A DNA stretch of 64,000 nucleotides from Pararhizobium sp. IMCC3301 (lineage in GTDB: Bacteria; Pseudomonadota; Alphaproteobacteria; Rhizobiales; GCA-2746425). Positions 1-10,561 of this stretch are shown here, piece after piece (within the stretch, counting starts at the first letter, position 1; every line of letters begins with the position of its first letter). The stretch spans positions 2,261,001-2,325,000 of the forward strand of contig NZ_CP132336.1 of the NCBI RefSeq assembly GCF_030758315.1. The letters run 5' to 3'. Both the position numbers and the translations under genes were made by a program. The notes under the pieces are model-generated. The model worked only from the letters and a program-made list of their open reading frames with translations. It had not been told where the DNA came from and made no database searches.

Positions 1-627
1 GCCTTTTGACAGGGCCTCCGGAATGGCCGGTACCGGCATGCCGACTGGCGTCGCTCCGGCCTCGCTCAGCATGTCGTTGATGACCCGTGTCGGTCCACGC
101 AGTTTCTTGCCGTTCATATCGGCCAGGCTGCGCACACCTTTGCCTTTGGCGTGAATCACGCCGGGGCCGTGAACCCAGGCACCGAGGATCTTGAAATCCT
201 TGAAATCGGCATCCTTCATTTCATCTTCATATAGCTGCCAGTAGGCGCGCGAAACCGCCTCGGCATTGGTCATCATGAAGGGCAGCTCGAACACTTCAGC
301 GCGCGGAAACCGGCCCGGCGAATAACCCGGCAGCGTCCAGACAATATCCACCACTCCGTCGCGGGCCTGATCGATCAGCTGAGGCGGCGTGCCGCCCAGC
401 GCCATGGCTGAAAAAATATCAATCTTGATGCGTCCGCCAGAGGCTTTTTCCACCCGTTCTGCCCAGGGGAACAAAATCTGCTTCGGCACATTCGCCTGGG
501 GCGGCAGAAACTGATGCAGGCGCAACGTGACTTCCTGCGCAAAGCCCGCAGATGACGCGGCTGCAAGTCCTGTCACGGCAAGCGCGGCAGCACCTAAAGT
601 GTTGATAAGAAATCGGCGGTTCAGCAT
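1..627 (-). CDS. TRAP transporter substrate-binding protein (DctP family), 3' end outside window
   Basis: Periplasmic solute receptor of a TRAP importer, which would hand an organic acid to DctQM-type membrane subunits. The 209 codons seen start at 627, with GAGGAGG a few bases upstream. The N-terminus holds a twin-arginine-like stretch (NRRFLIN) and a hydrophobic Ala-rich segment ending near residue 30 at GFA/QEV, which looks like an export signal. The mature part has the DctP-type opening (VTLRLHQFLPP) and later GPGVIHAKGKG and LRGPTRVI, the region that normally contains the ligand-binding arginine. The stop codon lies beyond position 1, so the membrane-subunit genes cannot be seen. The substrate is unknown. 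Confidence 0.88.
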   Translation of the reverse strand, partial: MLNRRFLINTLGAAALAVTGLAAASSAGFAQEVTLRLHQFLPPQANVPKQILFPWAERVEKASGGRIKIDIFSAMALGGTPPQLIDQARDGVVDIVWTLPGYSPGRFPRAEVFELPFMMTNAEAVSRAYWQLYEDEMKDADFKDFKILGAWVHGPGVIHAKGKGVRSLADMNGKKLRGPTRVINDMLSEAGATPVGMPVPAIPEALSKG

Positions 628-851
628 AATTGTCCTCCTCTTTGAATTGTGTTTTTGGCCGCCAATCGTGCGACCGGCTCCTCTGGCCTGGCGTGCAGTC
701 CGGCTTCAAATCTGCTATTCAGCTTACACCGTCACGCGGTGAATAACAGAGCCCAAAAATCAGCAGCATGACAAGTGTTTTTGTAACCATCCAGTGCTGT
801 GATGATCCGGCGATGGGACTGCGGCTTCTGATCGTCGCGCCAAAGCTCCGC

Positions 852-1319
852 TCACAGGGGCAGGCCGCCACCCTCTTTGATGGTATCCAGAACAATCGAC
901 GTTTTGACATTTTGCACCGCATCATGGGGCAACAGATAATCATTGACGAAACTGGACAGGCCTTTCAGATCCCTGGTCACAACCTTCAGCATGTAGTCCA
1001 TTTCACCCGTCAGAGCGTGCGCTTCCATGACTTCCGGCAGACGCATGATCAACTCGGCAAATTGTTTGGCACTGTCCCGGTTGTGAGTCGCCAATGTCAC
1101 GGAAATCAGATTGATCAGCCCGAAACCAAGCCGTTCCCGGTCCAGCACGGCATGATAGGATTTAATCCAGCCGGCTTCCTCCAGCCTGACGCGGCGCCGG
1201 GCGCATTGTGACGCTGACAGATTTATCCGCTCGGACAGCTCGGCATTGGTAAGCCGGCCATCCTGCTGCAGCGCTGCCAGAAGCTTTCGGTCAAATTTAT
1301 CTATGCCTGTTTCCTGCAT
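852..1319 (-). CDS. Lrp/AsnC-family transcriptional regulator
   Basis: A 155-aa protein with the two-part Lrp layout: an N-terminal winged helix-turn-helix (about residues 5-60, FDRKLLAALQQDGRLTNAEL then SASQCARRRVRLEEAG) and a C-terminal RAM/ligand-sensing alpha-beta domain (about 68-150). It is divergent from hppD with about 120 bp between the start codons, so control of tyrosine catabolism is a reasonable inference, as Lrp-type regulators often sit beside the gene they control. An in-frame ATG at 1370 would add 17 residues, but it has no ribosome-binding site and would extend into the intergenic dyads. I therefore prefer 1319, although its GGGA is also weak. Confidence 0.88.
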   Translation of the reverse strand: MQETGIDKFDRKLLAALQQDGRLTNAELSERINLSASQCARRRVRLEEAGWIKSYHAVLDRERLGFGLINLISVTLATHNRDSAKQFAELIMRLPEVMEAHALTGEMDYMLKVVTRDLKGLSSFVNDYLLPHDAVQNVKTSIVLDTIKEGGGLPL

Positions 1320-1377
1320 AATTTCCCAATATCTGCGTGTATTTTCCGTTAATCTAGTTTTTTTCGGCATATATTAC

Positions 1378-1402
1378 AATATAAACGCATGTATATTGCG
1401 TT
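1378..1402. promoter_or_regulatory. Two overlapping dyads in the lrp-like/hppD intergenic region
   Basis: AATATA (1378-1383) is mirrored by TATATT (1392-1397), and AACGCA (1384-1389) by TGCGTT (1397-1402). The sequence is AT-rich and lies between the two divergent starts, 36-60 bp upstream of the hppD ATG. It is a plausible operator for the adjacent Lrp-type protein, inferred from position and symmetry only. Confidence 0.4.
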
Positions 1403-1437
1403 ATTATTGCATTTAGTATTCACGACAGGGGATTAAA

Positions 1438-2532
1438 ATGGGACCGTTTCCACATGATACGATCGCCGAGATCAGCACGGAAAATCCGGCTGGCACGGAC
1501 GGCTTTGAATTTGTCGAGTTCGCCCATGAGAACCCGGTTGTGCTGGAAGAGCTGTTTTCCAGAATGGGCTATTCCAGAGTTGCAAAGCACAAGACCAGGG
1601 CGATCACATTGTGGCGCCAGGGAGATATCAACTATCTTGTCAATGGCGAACCAGCCTCTTTTGGCCGCCGCTTTGTCGAAAAACACGGACCCTGTGCGCC
1701 GTCTATGGCATGGCGGGTGGTGGATGCCGGCCATGCCCTGCAGCATGCGCTGGCAAATGGGGCACAGGAATATCTGGGCGACGACAAGGTTCTCGATGCA
1801 CCGGCCATTATCGGCATTGGCGGGTCATTGCTTTATTTCATCGATACTTATGGTGACAAAGGCTCGGTCTATGACGCGGAATTTAAATGGACTGCTGCGC
1901 GCGACCCCAAGCCGGACGGCGTTGGCTTTTATTATCTCGACCATCTCACCCACAATGTGTTTCGCGGCAATATGGACAAATGGTGGGATTTCTACCGCAC
2001 CCTGTTCAATTTCAAACAGATCCATTTCTTTGACATTGAGGGCAAGCTGACCGGCCTGGTGTCACGGGCCATCACCTCGCCCTGCGGAAAGATCCGCATT
2101 CCGCTGAATGAATCCACCGATGACAAAAGTCAAATCGAGGAATATCTGAAGAAATATAATGGCGAAGGCATCCAGCACATCGCGGCCGGCACCGAGACCA
2201 TTTATGATGCCACTGATACGCTGGCCGCCAATGGGTTGCGCTTTATGCCGAAGCCCCCGGAGAGCTATTACGATCAGTCATTCGACCGTGTTCATGGCCA
2301 CAGCGAACCGGTTGACCGCATGAAAGCCCACGGCATCCTCATTGACGGAGAAGGCGTGGTGAATGGCGGCACGACAAAAATCCTGCTGCAGATTTTCTCA
2401 AAAACCGTGATCGGTCCGATCTTCTTTGAATTCATCCAGCGCAAGGGAGATGAAGGCTTCGGAGAAGGCAATTTCCGCGCTCTGTTTGAATCCATCGAGG
2501 AAGACCAGATCAGACGCGGTGTTTTGACTTAG
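1438..2532 (+). CDS. hppD: 4-hydroxyphenylpyruvate dioxygenase
   Basis: Converts 4-hydroxyphenylpyruvate plus O2 to homogentisate and CO2 in tyrosine and phenylalanine breakdown; cytoplasmic, non-haem Fe(II). At 364 aa it has the normal bacterial length. The three iron ligands are visible in conserved settings: His169 (LDHLTHNV), His247 (GEGIQHIA) and Glu331 (IFFEFIQRKG). The C-terminal GFGEGNFRALFESIEEDQ is typical of the family. The gene is divergent from an Lrp-like regulator and no other tyrosine-pathway gene (hmgA, maiA, fahA) is adjacent. It ends convergently with secA across a large stem-loop. Confidence 0.96.
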   Translation: MGPFPHDTIAEISTENPAGTDGFEFVEFAHENPVVLEELFSRMGYSRVAKHKTRAITLWRQGDINYLVNGEPASFGRRFVEKHGPCAPSMAWRVVDAGHALQHALANGAQEYLGDDKVLDAPAIIGIGGSLLYFIDTYGDKGSVYDAEFKWTAARDPKPDGVGFYYLDHLTHNVFRGNMDKWWDFYRTLFNFKQIHFFDIEGKLTGLVSRAITSPCGKIRIPLNESTDDKSQIEEYLKKYNGEGIQHIAAGTETIYDATDTLAANGLRFMPKPPESYYDQSFDRVHGHSEPVDRMKAHGILIDGEGVVNGGTTKILLQIFSKTVIGPIFFEFIQRKGDEGFGEGNFRALFESIEEDQIRRGVLT

Positions 2533-2557
2533 AGAACATTTTATCGCGATACCAGAT

Positions 2558-2612
2558 CATTTTACCGGGACTGCGTGTCTATTGATTGGACGCGCGTAAA
2601 CCCGGTGAAATG
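2558..2612. terminator. Large stem-loop between convergent hppD and secA
   Basis: CATTTTACCGGG (2558-2569) pairs with CCCGGTGAAATG (2601-2612) over 12 pairs including one G-U. An inner helix GCGTGTC/GACGCGC sits in the loop. There is no clear U-tract on either side. The position between two convergent stop codons (2532 and 2619) suggests transcription termination or 3'-end protection for both genes. Confidence 0.5.
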
Positions 2613-2618
2613 AACCAA

Positions 2619-5324
2619 TCAGGCAAACTGCCCGTGGCAATGTTTGAATTTCTTGCCCGAACCGCACGGGCAGGCTTCATTGCGTCCCACCTTGCCCCAG
2701 CTTTCCGGATTGTCGGCATCGCGATTGGCAGCTGCATTGGCAGAAATCGGCGCGCCTGCCCGGTTCTCACCGGTTTCCGGGTCCGGGTGTGATTCAATCA
2801 TCTCGTCGTCATCCGGATCATCCGGCATCTGCGGCAATTCCCGCGACAGTTCGATATGGGCAATCTGCATCGTCACTGATTCCCGCAGGCTCAGCAACAG
2901 CGTCTCAAACAGCTCAAAACTCTCCGCCTTGTATTCATTCAGCGGGTCGCGCTGGCCATAGCCGCGGAACCCCACCACCTGGCGCAGATGATCAAGTTGC
3001 ACGAGATGTTCCCGCCACAAATGATCCAGGGTCTGCAACAGAACGGCCTTTTCCACCTGACGCATGATTTCCGGCGAGAATCGCGCCGCTTTGGCGGCGA
3101 AGAATTCATCGGCCTTGCGGGTCAGACGTTCGCGGATTTGCTCATCGGCAATGCCTTCCTCCTGCACCCAGTCGAGGATCGGCAGATCAAGATTGAGTTT
3201 GGTTTTGACATCACTCTGCAGGCCCGCTCCGTCCCATTGTTCGGCATAGGCTTTTGGAGGAATATGTTTGGCGACAATCGCCTCCACCACATCGTGGCGC
3301 ATATCGGCCGTGGCTTCAGACAGGTCCTGTTCGCGCATCAGTTCAAGCCGCTGCTCGAAGATCACGCGGCGCTGATCGTTCATCACATCATCGAATTTCA
3401 GAATATTCTTGCGAATATCGAAGTTCCGCGCCTCGACCTTCTGCTGCGCCTTTTCCAGCGCCCGGTTGATCCACGGGTGAACGATGCTTTCATCTTCTTT
3501 CAGGCCAAGCTTCTGCAACATGCCATCCATGCGGTCAGAGCCGAAAATGCGCATCAGATCATCCTGCAGCGACAGGAAGAATTTGGACCGCCCGGGGTCG
3601 CCTTGACGGCCGGCACGGCCGCGCAGCTGATTGTCGATGCGGCGGCTTTCATGGCGTTCCGTGCCGATCACATAGAGCCCGCCGGCTGCCAGCGCCTCTT
3701 GCTTCTTTTCTTCGATTTCCGCTGTAATTTTCGCAATTGCCTGGTCGCGTTCCTCACCCTTGGGAAGATCGGACAATTCTTGATCGATGCGCATGTCCAG
3801 ATTGCCGCCAAGCTGAATATCCGTACCGCGTCCGGCCATATTGGTTGCAATGGTAATGGCGCCGGGCACACCGGCCTGGGACACAATCGCCGCCTCCTGC
3901 TCATGATAGCGGGCGTTCAGAACCTTCACATCCTTGATTTTTTCCGTCCTCAGGAACTCGGCAAGAAGTTCAGATTTCTCGATTGACGTTGTACCCACCA
4001 GCACCGGCTGACTTTTTTCCCGCGCTTCGATAATATCGCGGACAATGGCGCGGTATTTTTCTTCAACCGTGCGGTAAACCTCATCATCTTCATCGATACG
4101 CGTAATATCGCGATTGGTCGGCATGTCGACAACGCCGAGGCCGTAAATGTCGCCAAATTCTTCAGCTTCCGTGGAGGCCGTACCGGTCATGCCGGCCAGC
4201 TTTTCATACATCCGGAAATAGTTCTGGAAGGTGATTGAAGCCAGCGTCTGGTTTTCCGGCTGGATCGCCACGTCTTCCTTGGCTTCCAGTGCCTGATGCA
4301 GGCCTTCAGAAAACCGTCGGCCCGGCATCATCCGGCCGGTGAATTCGTCAATGATGACGACTTCATTGTCGCGCACGATATAGTCCTTGTCGCGCTGGAA
4401 CAGCTTGTGCGCTTTCAGTGCCTGATTGAGGTGATGTACTACGGTGATATTCTCAACATCATACAAAGACTCGCCCTTCATCACCCCGGCTTCGGTCAGA
4501 CGCGTTTCAAGCTTTTCCGTTCCCGCTTCGGTGAACGTGGCGCTGCGCGCCTTTTCATCAAGATCGAAATCCGCCTCATCCAGACCGGGAATATACGCAT
4601 CGATCTGCACATAGAGCTCTGATTTGTCTTCCAGCGGGCCGGAGATGATCAGCGGTGTGCGGGCCTCATCGATGAGAATTGAATCGACCTCATCGACGAT
4701 GGCGTAATAATGCCCGCGCTGAACCATATGATCGATATTCGATTTCATATTGTCGCGCAGATAGTCAAAGCCGAATTCATTATTGGTGCCGTAGGTCACA
4801 TCGGCAGCATAGGCCGCCTTGCGGCCGGCATCATCCACACCATGCACAATCACGCCCGTGGTCAGGCCGAGAAACTCGTAAATCTCGCCCATCCAGCCGG
4901 CATCGCGCGAGGCAAGATAATCATTCACCGTGACCACATGGACGCTGCGTCCGGTCAGCGCATTGAGGTACACCGGAAGGGTTGCAACCAGCGTCTTGCC
5001 CTCACCGGTTTTCATTTCAGCAATGGAATTTTCGTGCAGCACCATGCCGCCGATCAGCTGAACATCGAAATGCCGCTGTCCCAGGGTTCTCTTGGCGGCT
5101 TCGCGCACCGTGGCGAAAGCCGGAGCCAGCAGATCATCGAGTTTCGCACCATCTTTCAGTTGCTGCCGGAATGCGTCTGTGCGCGCGCGCAACTGCGCGT
5201 CTGTCAGCGCGCTAACCTCCGCCTCAAGCGCGTTGATCTCATCCACTTTGGGCTGAAACGATTTGACCCGCCGGTCATTGGCAGAGCCAAACATTTTGCG
5301 GGCAAGTGCGCCGAGGCCAACCAT
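2619..5324 (-). CDS. secA: Preprotein translocase ATPase SecA
   Basis: ATP-driven motor that pushes unfolded preproteins through SecYEG. The 901-aa product has Walker A GEGKT at about residues 107-111, the DEVD box at about 211-214 ([19 protein letters not shown]), the helicase-like second motor with NMAGRGTDI and [11 protein letters not shown], and a C-terminal SEC-C zinc motif ([14 protein letters not shown]) that contacts SecB and ribosomes. The chosen ATG at 5324 gives [19 protein letters not shown], the usual SecA N-terminus. An upstream ATG at 5423 would add 33 residues unlike the family. It is divergent from the parvulin gene at 5615, which also acts on exported proteins. Confidence 0.97.
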   Translation of the reverse strand: MVGLGALARKMFGSANDRRVKSFQPKVDEINALEAEVSALTDAQLRARTDAFRQQLKDGAKLDDLLAPAFATVREAAKRTLGQRHFDVQLIGGMVLHENSIAEMKTGEGKTLVATLPVYLNALTGRSVHVVTVNDYLASRDAGWMGEIYEFLGLTTGVIVHGVDDAGRKAAYAADVTYGTNNEFGFDYLRDNMKSNIDHMVQRGHYYAIVDEVDSILIDEARTPLIISGPLEDKSELYVQIDAYIPGLDEADFDLDEKARSATFTEAGTEKLETRLTEAGVMKGESLYDVENITVVHHLNQALKAHKLFQRDKDYIVRDNEVVIIDEFTGRMMPGRRFSEGLHQALEAKEDVAIQPENQTLASITFQNYFRMYEKLAGMTGTASTEAEEFGDIYGLGVVDMPTNRDITRIDEDDEVYRTVEEKYRAIVRDIIEAREKSQPVLVGTTSIEKSELLAEFLRTEKIKDVKVLNARYHEQEAAIVSQAGVPGAITIATNMAGRGTDIQLGGNLDMRIDQELSDLPKGEERDQAIAKITAEIEEKKQEALAAGGLYVIGTERHESRRIDNQLRGRAGRQGDPGRSKFFLSLQDDLMRIFGSDRMDGMLQKLGLKEDESIVHPWINRALEKAQQKVEARNFDIRKNILKFDDVMNDQRRVIFEQRLELMREQDLSEATADMRHDVVEAIVAKHIPPKAYAEQWDGAGLQSDVKTKLNLDLPILDWVQEEGIADEQIRERLTRKADEFFAAKAARFSPEIMRQVEKAVLLQTLDHLWREHLVQLDHLRQVVGFRGYGQRDPLNEYKAESFELFETLLLSLRESVTMQIAHIELSRELPQMPDDPDDDEMIESHPDPETGENRAGAPISANAAANRDADNPESWGKVGRNEACPCGSGKKFKHCHGQFA

Positions 5325-5614
5325 GTGCCAATCCTTAAATTCTCTATGTTTCGTAAAATGCCGAAGGGCGTTAATGCACTTGGCGGAAATAACCGCTGAC
5401 AGATAGGAGGGGGCATGGGGCATGTCAACGCGCTAACCGCGCTTCGCCCTTCAACCTGCAGCGATATCACGCAATTCTGACCGCTTTTTCAGCAATTCGC
5501 CCGCCGGCATATAAATTATGACGAAATGATAAGGATGCAAGTCCATAAAAAATGAGCTATGGCTGGCCGCCATTGCCCACCAAAACATGAAAATCTGACG
5601 TAGAGGAACTCATT

Positions 5615-6457
5615 ATGCTGGCTATTCGCCATTCATTTGTAACCCTGACCATGGCAGGCGTATTTGCCCTTGGCCTTGCCCAGAGCGGGTTTGCGCAAGA
5701 AAAGCCGATGGAAAATGCCCCCGATCCCGATGCCCTCGTGCTGACGGTGGGTGACACCAAGATTACCGAGCAGGATCTGTCTATTGCCAACCAGGATTTT
5801 GCTGAAATTCTGCAGGACATCCCCGAAGCCGAGCGCCGTGAAAAACTCATCGAGTTGCTGATCGACATGCAAATTTTTGCCCAGGAAGCGCGGAAAACCG
5901 GGCTTGGCGATAGTAAAACATTCAAGCGCCGCGTCAAGCTTATGGAAGCGCGCGCTCTGCGCAATGCCTATTTCGAAAAGGAAATTCTTGAGGCCGTAAG
6001 CGACGATGAAATCAAAGCCCGTTACGAGGTGGAGATCGGCAAACTTACGCCGGACGTGACTGTCAGCGCCCGTCACATTCTGGTCAAGGAAGAAGACGAA
6101 GCCAAAAAGATCATCGAAGAATTGCAGGCCGGGGCGGATTTTGAAACCCTTGCCAAAGAGCGCTCCACCGGCCCCAGCGGACCCAGTGGCGGTGATCTTG
6201 GTGAATTTTCACGCGGCCAGATGGTACCGACATTCGAAGCCGCAGCCTTCGCTCTGGAACCGGGTTCGATCACATCTGAGCCGGTCCAGACCCAGTTCGG
6301 CTGGCATGTCATTCAGGTCTATGAAAAAGGCAGCGCTCCGCTTCCAACCTTTGAGGAGGCCGAAGAGGGTGTGCGCAATGTCGTGATCAGCGAACGCTTC
6401 ACCGAAAAGCTGAATACCCTGCGCGAAGAATATGACGTTGAACGCGCCACCGAATAG
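5615..6457 (+). CDS. Periplasmic parvulin-type peptidyl-prolyl isomerase
   Basis: Exported PpiC/SurA-type foldase of 280 aa. Residues 1-27 form a signal peptide (hydrophobic LTMAGVFALGLA, cleavage near GFA/QEK). A SurA-N-like helical region follows (about 40-140). The parvulin domain spans about 145-240, with SARHILV, a Gly/Ser-rich loop (GPSGPSGGDLGEFSRGQMVP), FALEPG and FGWHVIQV, which hold the family's histidines. There is no C-terminal membrane segment. The ATG at 5615 follows GAGGAAC. It is divergent from secA, which fits a shared role in protein export and outer-membrane biogenesis. A short repeat runs through its stop codon. Confidence 0.93.
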   Translation: MLAIRHSFVTLTMAGVFALGLAQSGFAQEKPMENAPDPDALVLTVGDTKITEQDLSIANQDFAEILQDIPEAERREKLIELLIDMQIFAQEARKTGLGDSKTFKRRVKLMEARALRNAYFEKEILEAVSDDEIKARYEVEIGKLTPDVTVSARHILVKEEDEAKKIIEELQAGADFETLAKERSTGPSGPSGGDLGEFSRGQMVPTFEAAAFALEPGSITSEPVQTQFGWHVIQVYEKGSAPLPTFEEAEEGVRNVVISERFTEKLNTLREEYDVERATE

Positions 6458-6494
6458 TCTGGCGAATAGTTTGGCGAATAGTTTGGCGAATCGT
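6452..6494. repeat. 12-bp tandem repeat across the parvulin stop codon
   Basis: The unit GAATAGTYTGGC occurs about 3.5 times in tandem; the last copy reads GAATCGT. The first copy's TAG is the stop codon of the isomerase gene, so each copy carries a stop in that frame. Confidence 0.8.
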
Positions 6495-6522
6495 CATAAT
6501 GCAGGTTGATCAAAAGGCCCCG

Positions 6523-6558
6523 GGCCGCTTCATGTTTACACTGAACCATGAAGCGGTC
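6523..6558. terminator. Stem-loop between the convergent parvulin and bolA-like genes
   Basis: CCGCTTCATG (6525-6534) pairs perfectly with CATGAAGCGG (6547-6556) around a 12-nt loop, with two further pairs at the base, one of them G-U. It lies exactly at the bolA-like stop and about 70 bp past the parvulin stop. There is no strong U-tract, so it may act as a terminator or as a 3'-end stabiliser. Confidence 0.5.
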
Positions 6559-6821
6559 TAGATGCTGGCCTCGGCCCTGATTGCCAGGGCGTGCACCTTG
6601 CCGGCCAGCTCTTCCGCCAGGCACTGATTGATTGCCCTGTGCCTTGCGACGCGGCTCATTTCAGCAAATCCAGGTGCCGTGATTTCGACACGAAAATGTG
6701 TTTCACCGCCCTCTTGCCAGCCGGAATGGCCAGCGTGAAGATGCGACTCATCCACAACGGTGAGGGCAGTCGGCTGGAAAGACTGTGTCAATTTTTCCTC
6801 AATTTGTGCTTTGACGGACAT
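6558..6821 (-). CDS. BolA-family protein
   Basis: An 87-aa protein with the BolA fold signature: LTVVDESHLHAGHSG (about 22-36), FRVEITAPGF and the C-terminal RHRAINQCLAEEL.GKVHALAIRA stretch. BolA proteins bind monothiol glutaredoxins and Fe-S clusters, and some bind DNA. The HAGH histidines are the usual cluster ligands. The start at 6821 has AGGAG 8 bases upstream; the longer frame to 6884 lacks support. It is divergent from a DnaJ-like gene followed by cobS-cobT, an order I recall from many Hyphomicrobiales. Confidence 0.92.
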   Translation of the reverse strand: MSVKAQIEEKLTQSFQPTALTVVDESHLHAGHSGWQEGGETHFRVEITAPGFAEMSRVARHRAINQCLAEELAGKVHALAIRAEASI

Positions 6822-6936
6822 TAAATGCGCTCCTATGTGACAACCTTGCCGGAAGGTCTTGAAACACGCGCCGCAAAGCGACACAATATTGCGTCGGTTT
6901 TTTCAAAACCAAATTCATTCGATTCGTAAGAGCACC

Positions 6937-7566
6937 ATGAGCGCTGATAATAACCTGTTCGACAAGATCCGGATTTCGCCCGCGAAAGCGCGCAAGCGGA
7001 AAAAAATGGCGGCTGAAGCCAAGCCTGCCAGAGACACTTTGTGCTCGCATCCCGAATGTTCCGAAGCGGCCACCCACCGGGCGCCAAAAGGCCGCGGCCG
7101 CGATAATGACTATCTGTGGTTCTGTCTGGATCATGTGCGTGACTACAACAAGACCTACAACTATTTTTCCGGCATGGATGATGGCGACATAGCCAGATTC
7201 CAGAAAGACGCGTCTTTCGGTCATCGCCCCACCTGGAAAATGGGCGTGAATGGCAAGGATGGCCCGACCAGCGCCAAGCCCCATAACCCCTATGCGTTCA
7301 TGGCACACCGCGCCCGCCAGAAAGCGCAGAACGGTCAGCAGGAATCACCGAACCAGCGCGGCAGAAAGCTGCTGAATGTCGAAAAACAATCGCTGGAAAC
7401 TCTCGAGCTTGATGGCACTGCGACGAAAGATGACATCAAGAAACGCTTCAAGGAGCTTGCCAAGAAGCACCATCCTGATGTGAATGGCGGTGACAAGGGT
7501 TCTGAAGACCGCTTGCGCGAGATCATTCAGGCCTATAATTACCTCAAGGCCGCCGGGTTCTGCTAG
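6937..7566 (+). CDS. DnaJ-domain protein with N-terminal Cys-containing region
   Basis: A 209-aa J-domain co-chaperone-like protein. The J domain is C-terminal (about 148-209): [20 protein letters not shown], the HPD tripeptide at 179-181 needed to stimulate DnaK, and a last helix ending at the C-terminus. The N-terminal half has spaced cysteines (C36, C41, C63: LCSHPEC and WFCLDH) that could bind a metal, and a basic start. The start is set at the ATG at 6937; the frame opens at 6859 without a ribosome-binding site. It lies 65 bp before cobS. A role in cobaltochelatase assembly is possible but unproven. Confidence 0.88.
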   Translation: MSADNNLFDKIRISPAKARKRKKMAAEAKPARDTLCSHPECSEAATHRAPKGRGRDNDYLWFCLDHVRDYNKTYNYFSGMDDGDIARFQKDASFGHRPTWKMGVNGKDGPTSAKPHNPYAFMAHRARQKAQNGQQESPNQRGRKLLNVEKQSLETLELDGTATKDDIKKRFKELAKKHHPDVNGGDKGSEDRLREIIQAYNYLKAAGFC

Positions 7567-7631
7567 GGTCTGAACTCAACAGGCGAAACCAACATAAGAG
7601 CCGGCCTCTCCCGGTCGCGCTGGAGATACCC

Positions 7632-8642
7632 ATGACTGAAGCCGCATTTTCAACCTCTCCCGCAACGGCCGATTCCGGAATGCCGGACATCCAGTTATCC
7701 GTTCGCGAAACTTTTGGCATCGACAGCGATCTGATGGTCCCTGCCTATAGTGAGGCCAATGAATATGTGCCCGATCTCGACCTGGATTACCTGTTCGACA
7801 AAAACACCACGCTGGCCATTTTGGCCGGTTTTGCCCACAACCGCCGGGTCATGGTGACCGGCTATCACGGCACCGGCAAATCAACCCATATCGAGCAGGT
7901 CGCCGCGCGCATAAACTGGCCTACGGTCCGCGTCAATCTTGACAGTCATGTCAGCCGCATCGATCTGATTGGCAAGGATGCAATTGTTATTCGCGATGGC
8001 CAGCAGATCACCGAATTCCGCGACGGCATTCTGCCTTGGGCGCTGAAACACAATATCGCGCTGGTGTTCGATGAATATGATGCCGGACGGCCCGATGTGA
8101 TGTTTGTGATCCAGCGCGTGCTGGAAGTTCAGGGCAAGCTGACCCTGCTTGATCAGAACCAGGTTATCCGCCCGCATCCGTGTTTCCGGATGTTTTCCAC
8201 CACCAACACCATTGGTCTGGGCGATACATCGGGTCTGTATCATGGCACTCAGCAGATCAATCAGGGTCAGATGGACCGCTGGTCGATTGTGACCACCCTG
8301 AACTATCTGCCGCATGATGAGGAAACCAACATTGTCCTCGCCAAGGCTCCGCAATACAGAAACGCCGAAGGACGCGAAACCGTTTCCAATATGGTGCGTC
8401 TTGCGGATTTGACGCGCAGTGCCTTCATCAATGGCGATCTGTCCACGGTCATGAGCCCGCGCACAGTGATCACCTGGGCTGAAAATGCCAATATTTTCGG
8501 CGAGCTGGCGTTCGCCTTTCAGGTGACATTCCTCAACAAATGCGATGAACTGGAACGCCCATTGGTGGCCGAGTTCTATCAGCGCTGCTTTGGCGAGGAA
8601 CTGCCAGAATCATCTGCCAATCTGGTCCTGGGCACCGGCTAG
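7632..8642 (+). CDS. cobS: Cobaltochelatase AAA+ subunit CobS
   Basis: AAA+ ATPase subunit of the aerobic cobaltochelatase, which with CobT and CobN inserts Co2+ into hydrogenobyrinate a,c-diamide during vitamin B12 synthesis. The 336-aa protein has Walker [10 protein letters not shown] at residues 77-85, Walker B LVFDEYD ending at residue 150, and a sensor region [17 protein letters not shown]. Length and motifs match the MoxR-like CobS family. cobT begins 17 bp after its stop, so they probably form one transcript. The large subunit gene cobN is not in this window. Confidence 0.96.
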   Translation: MTEAAFSTSPATADSGMPDIQLSVRETFGIDSDLMVPAYSEANEYVPDLDLDYLFDKNTTLAILAGFAHNRRVMVTGYHGTGKSTHIEQVAARINWPTVRVNLDSHVSRIDLIGKDAIVIRDGQQITEFRDGILPWALKHNIALVFDEYDAGRPDVMFVIQRVLEVQGKLTLLDQNQVIRPHPCFRMFSTTNTIGLGDTSGLYHGTQQINQGQMDRWSIVTTLNYLPHDEETNIVLAKAPQYRNAEGRETVSNMVRLADLTRSAFINGDLSTVMSPRTVITWAENANIFGELAFAFQVTFLNKCDELERPLVAEFYQRCFGEELPESSANLVLGTG

Positions 8643-8659
8643 AGCGCGGACTGACGGCG

Positions 8660-10561
8660 ATGCTACATCCCCAGCCAAAAACCGGCTCCAAGGCCGCCGC
8701 CGGAAAGCAAGCGGCAAACGCCAGCGAGACATTCAAACGCAGCGTGGCACTGACCATGCGCGCCATGGCCGGAGAGCCTGAGCTGGAAGTCACCTTTGCT
8801 GCCAACCGGCCCAGCCTCGCGCCAGGGCGGGCACGCCTGCCGGAGCCGCCGCGCGGTGCAAAAGCGGAAGATCTGGCCACCGCCCGCGGCATGGCAGACA
8901 GCATGGCCTTGCGCATTGCCGCTCACGACCCCGTCCTTCACGCAAGGCGCGCTCCGTCGACCGAAACCGCCCGCGTCATTTTCGACGCCATGGAACAGGC
9001 CCGCTGTGAATCGCTCGGCGCAAAGCGCATGTCAGGCGTTGCCAAAAATCTCTCCGCGATGCTGGAAGACAAGTTTTCCAGAACCGATTTCGGCACCATT
9101 GATTCCACCGACGACGCGCCGCTGGAGCACGCTTTGTCGTTGCTCATGCGTGAGAAAATCACCGGATACCGGCCGCCACAAAGTGCCAATGATCTGGTTG
9201 AAGTCTGGCGCAGCATTATTGATGAGAAAGCCGGGGACAGGCTGACCGGGCTTGGCGATGTTCTGGAGGATCAGACAGCTTTTGCCGATGCAGTGCGCGA
9301 TGTGCTGACGGATTTCGGCATGGGCGACGATTTCGACGGCGCCGCCGATAATGATGACCCCAATGATGATGATGGCGATGACGGCGACAGCGGCAATGAT
9401 GCGGCCCAGGGCGAAGCTGACGAGAGTGATGGCGACAGCGCGGATTCTGAAAGCCAGAGCGAAGCCACCGGCGAAGAACAGGACGCTGGCGAATCGGAAG
9501 CCGGTGAAGCCGATTTTTCCGACAGCGACGATGATGCGTCTGCGGAAATGGATGATTCCGGCGAGACTACGCGGCCGAATACGCCGCGCGGCATGCGCAA
9601 TGACGACAACGCCTATAAGGTCTATTCCCGCGAATTTGATGAGACCATTGCGGCAGAAGATCTGTGCGACCCGGCTGAACTGGAGCGGTTGCGTGCCTTT
9701 CTTGACAAGCAACTGAACAGTCTTCAGGGCGTCGTGGCGCGACTTGCAAACCGGTTGCAGCGCAAGTTAATGGCGCAGCAGAACAGATCCTGGGAATTTG
9801 ATCTGGAAGAGGGTGTCCTCGACAGCGCACGCCTGACCCGCATTGTCATTGATCCCACCGCGCCGCTATCATTCAAGCATGAGCAGGACACTGATTTCCG
9901 GGATACGGTGGTGACGCTGCTGCTCGACAATTCCGGCTCCATGCGCGGGCGGCCGATTACTGTGGCGGCGACCTGTGCTGATATTCTCGCGCGCACCCTG
10001 GAACGCTGTGGCGTAAAAGTCGAGATTCTGGGGTTCACCACCCGCGCCTGGAAAGGCGGACAGGTGCGTGAAAAATGGTTGCAGGACGGCAAGCCTGCCA
10101 TGCCGGGCCGGCTCAATGATTTGCGCCATATCATCTATAAATCGGCCGATGCGCCATGGCGCCGGGCACGCCGTAATCTGGGCCTGATGATGCGCGAAGG
10201 CCTGCTCAAGGAAAACATCGACGGGGAAGCCCTTGACTGGGCTCATAAGCGCCTGCTCGGCCGGCCCGAAAGCCGGCGCATTTTGATGGTCATCTCTGAC
10301 GGAGCACCGGTGGATGATACAACCCTTTCTGTCAATCCCGGCAATTATCTGGAGAAACATTTCCACCAGGTAATTGAAGAGATTGAAACCCGTTCTCCGG
10401 TTCAACTGGTTGCCATTGGTATCGGACATGATGTTACAAGGCATTATCGTCGTGCCGTTACCATTGTCGATGCAGAAGAACTGGCCGGCGCGATGACCGA
10501 TAAGCTGGTGGAGTTGTTTGACGAAGATGCAAATGCGCGCGGTTCAAAAAACGGCCGGTAG
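8660..10561 (+). CDS. cobT: Cobaltochelatase subunit CobT (VWA domain)
   Basis: A 633-aa partner of CobS in the hexameric ATPase complex that drives cobalt insertion by CobN. The N-terminal half is alpha-helical. Residues about 225-315 are a very acidic low-complexity linker (long Asp/Glu/Ser runs). The C-terminal von Willebrand A domain carries the MIDAS motif DNSGSM at 423-428 and the later [10 protein letters not shown]. This layout is typical of CobT. The last 44 bases overlap the frame of the next gene, so translational coupling is possible. Confidence 0.95.
   Translation: MLHPQPKTGSKAAAGKQAANASETFKRSVALTMRAMAGEPELEVTFAANRPSLAPGRARLPEPPRGAKAEDLATARGMADSMALRIAAHDPVLHARRAPSTETARVIFDAMEQARCESLGAKRMSGVAKNLSAMLEDKFSRTDFGTIDSTDDAPLEHALSLLMREKITGYRPPQSANDLVEVWRSIIDEKAGDRLTGLGDVLEDQTAFADAVRDVLTDFGMGDDFDGAADNDDPNDDDGDDGDSGNDAAQGEADESDGDSADSESQSEATGEEQDAGESEAGEADFSDSDDDASAEMDDSGETTRPNTPRGMRNDDNAYKVYSREFDETIAAEDLCDPAELERLRAFLDKQLNSLQGVVARLANRLQRKLMAQQNRSWEFDLEEGVLDSARLTRIVIDPTAPLSFKHEQDTDFRDTVVTLLLDNSGSMRGRPITVAATCADILARTLERCGVKVEILGFTTRAWKGGQVREKWLQDGKPAMPGRLNDLRHIIYKSADAPWRRARRNLGLMMREGLLKENIDGEALDWAHKRLLGRPESRRILMVISDGAPVDDTTLSVNPGNYLEKHFHQVIEEIETRSPVQLVAIGIGHDVTRHYRRAVTIVDAEELAGAMTDKLVELFDEDANARGSKNGR

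Noticed and set aside
2988-3986. 332-codon frame opposite secA
   Set aside because: Entirely antisense to conserved SecA motifs; composition shadow of a GC-rich gene.
9032-9712. 226-codon frame opposite the acidic linker of cobT
   Set aside because: Its Ile/Val/Ala-rich product is the mirror of Asp/Glu codon runs in cobT, not a real membrane protein.
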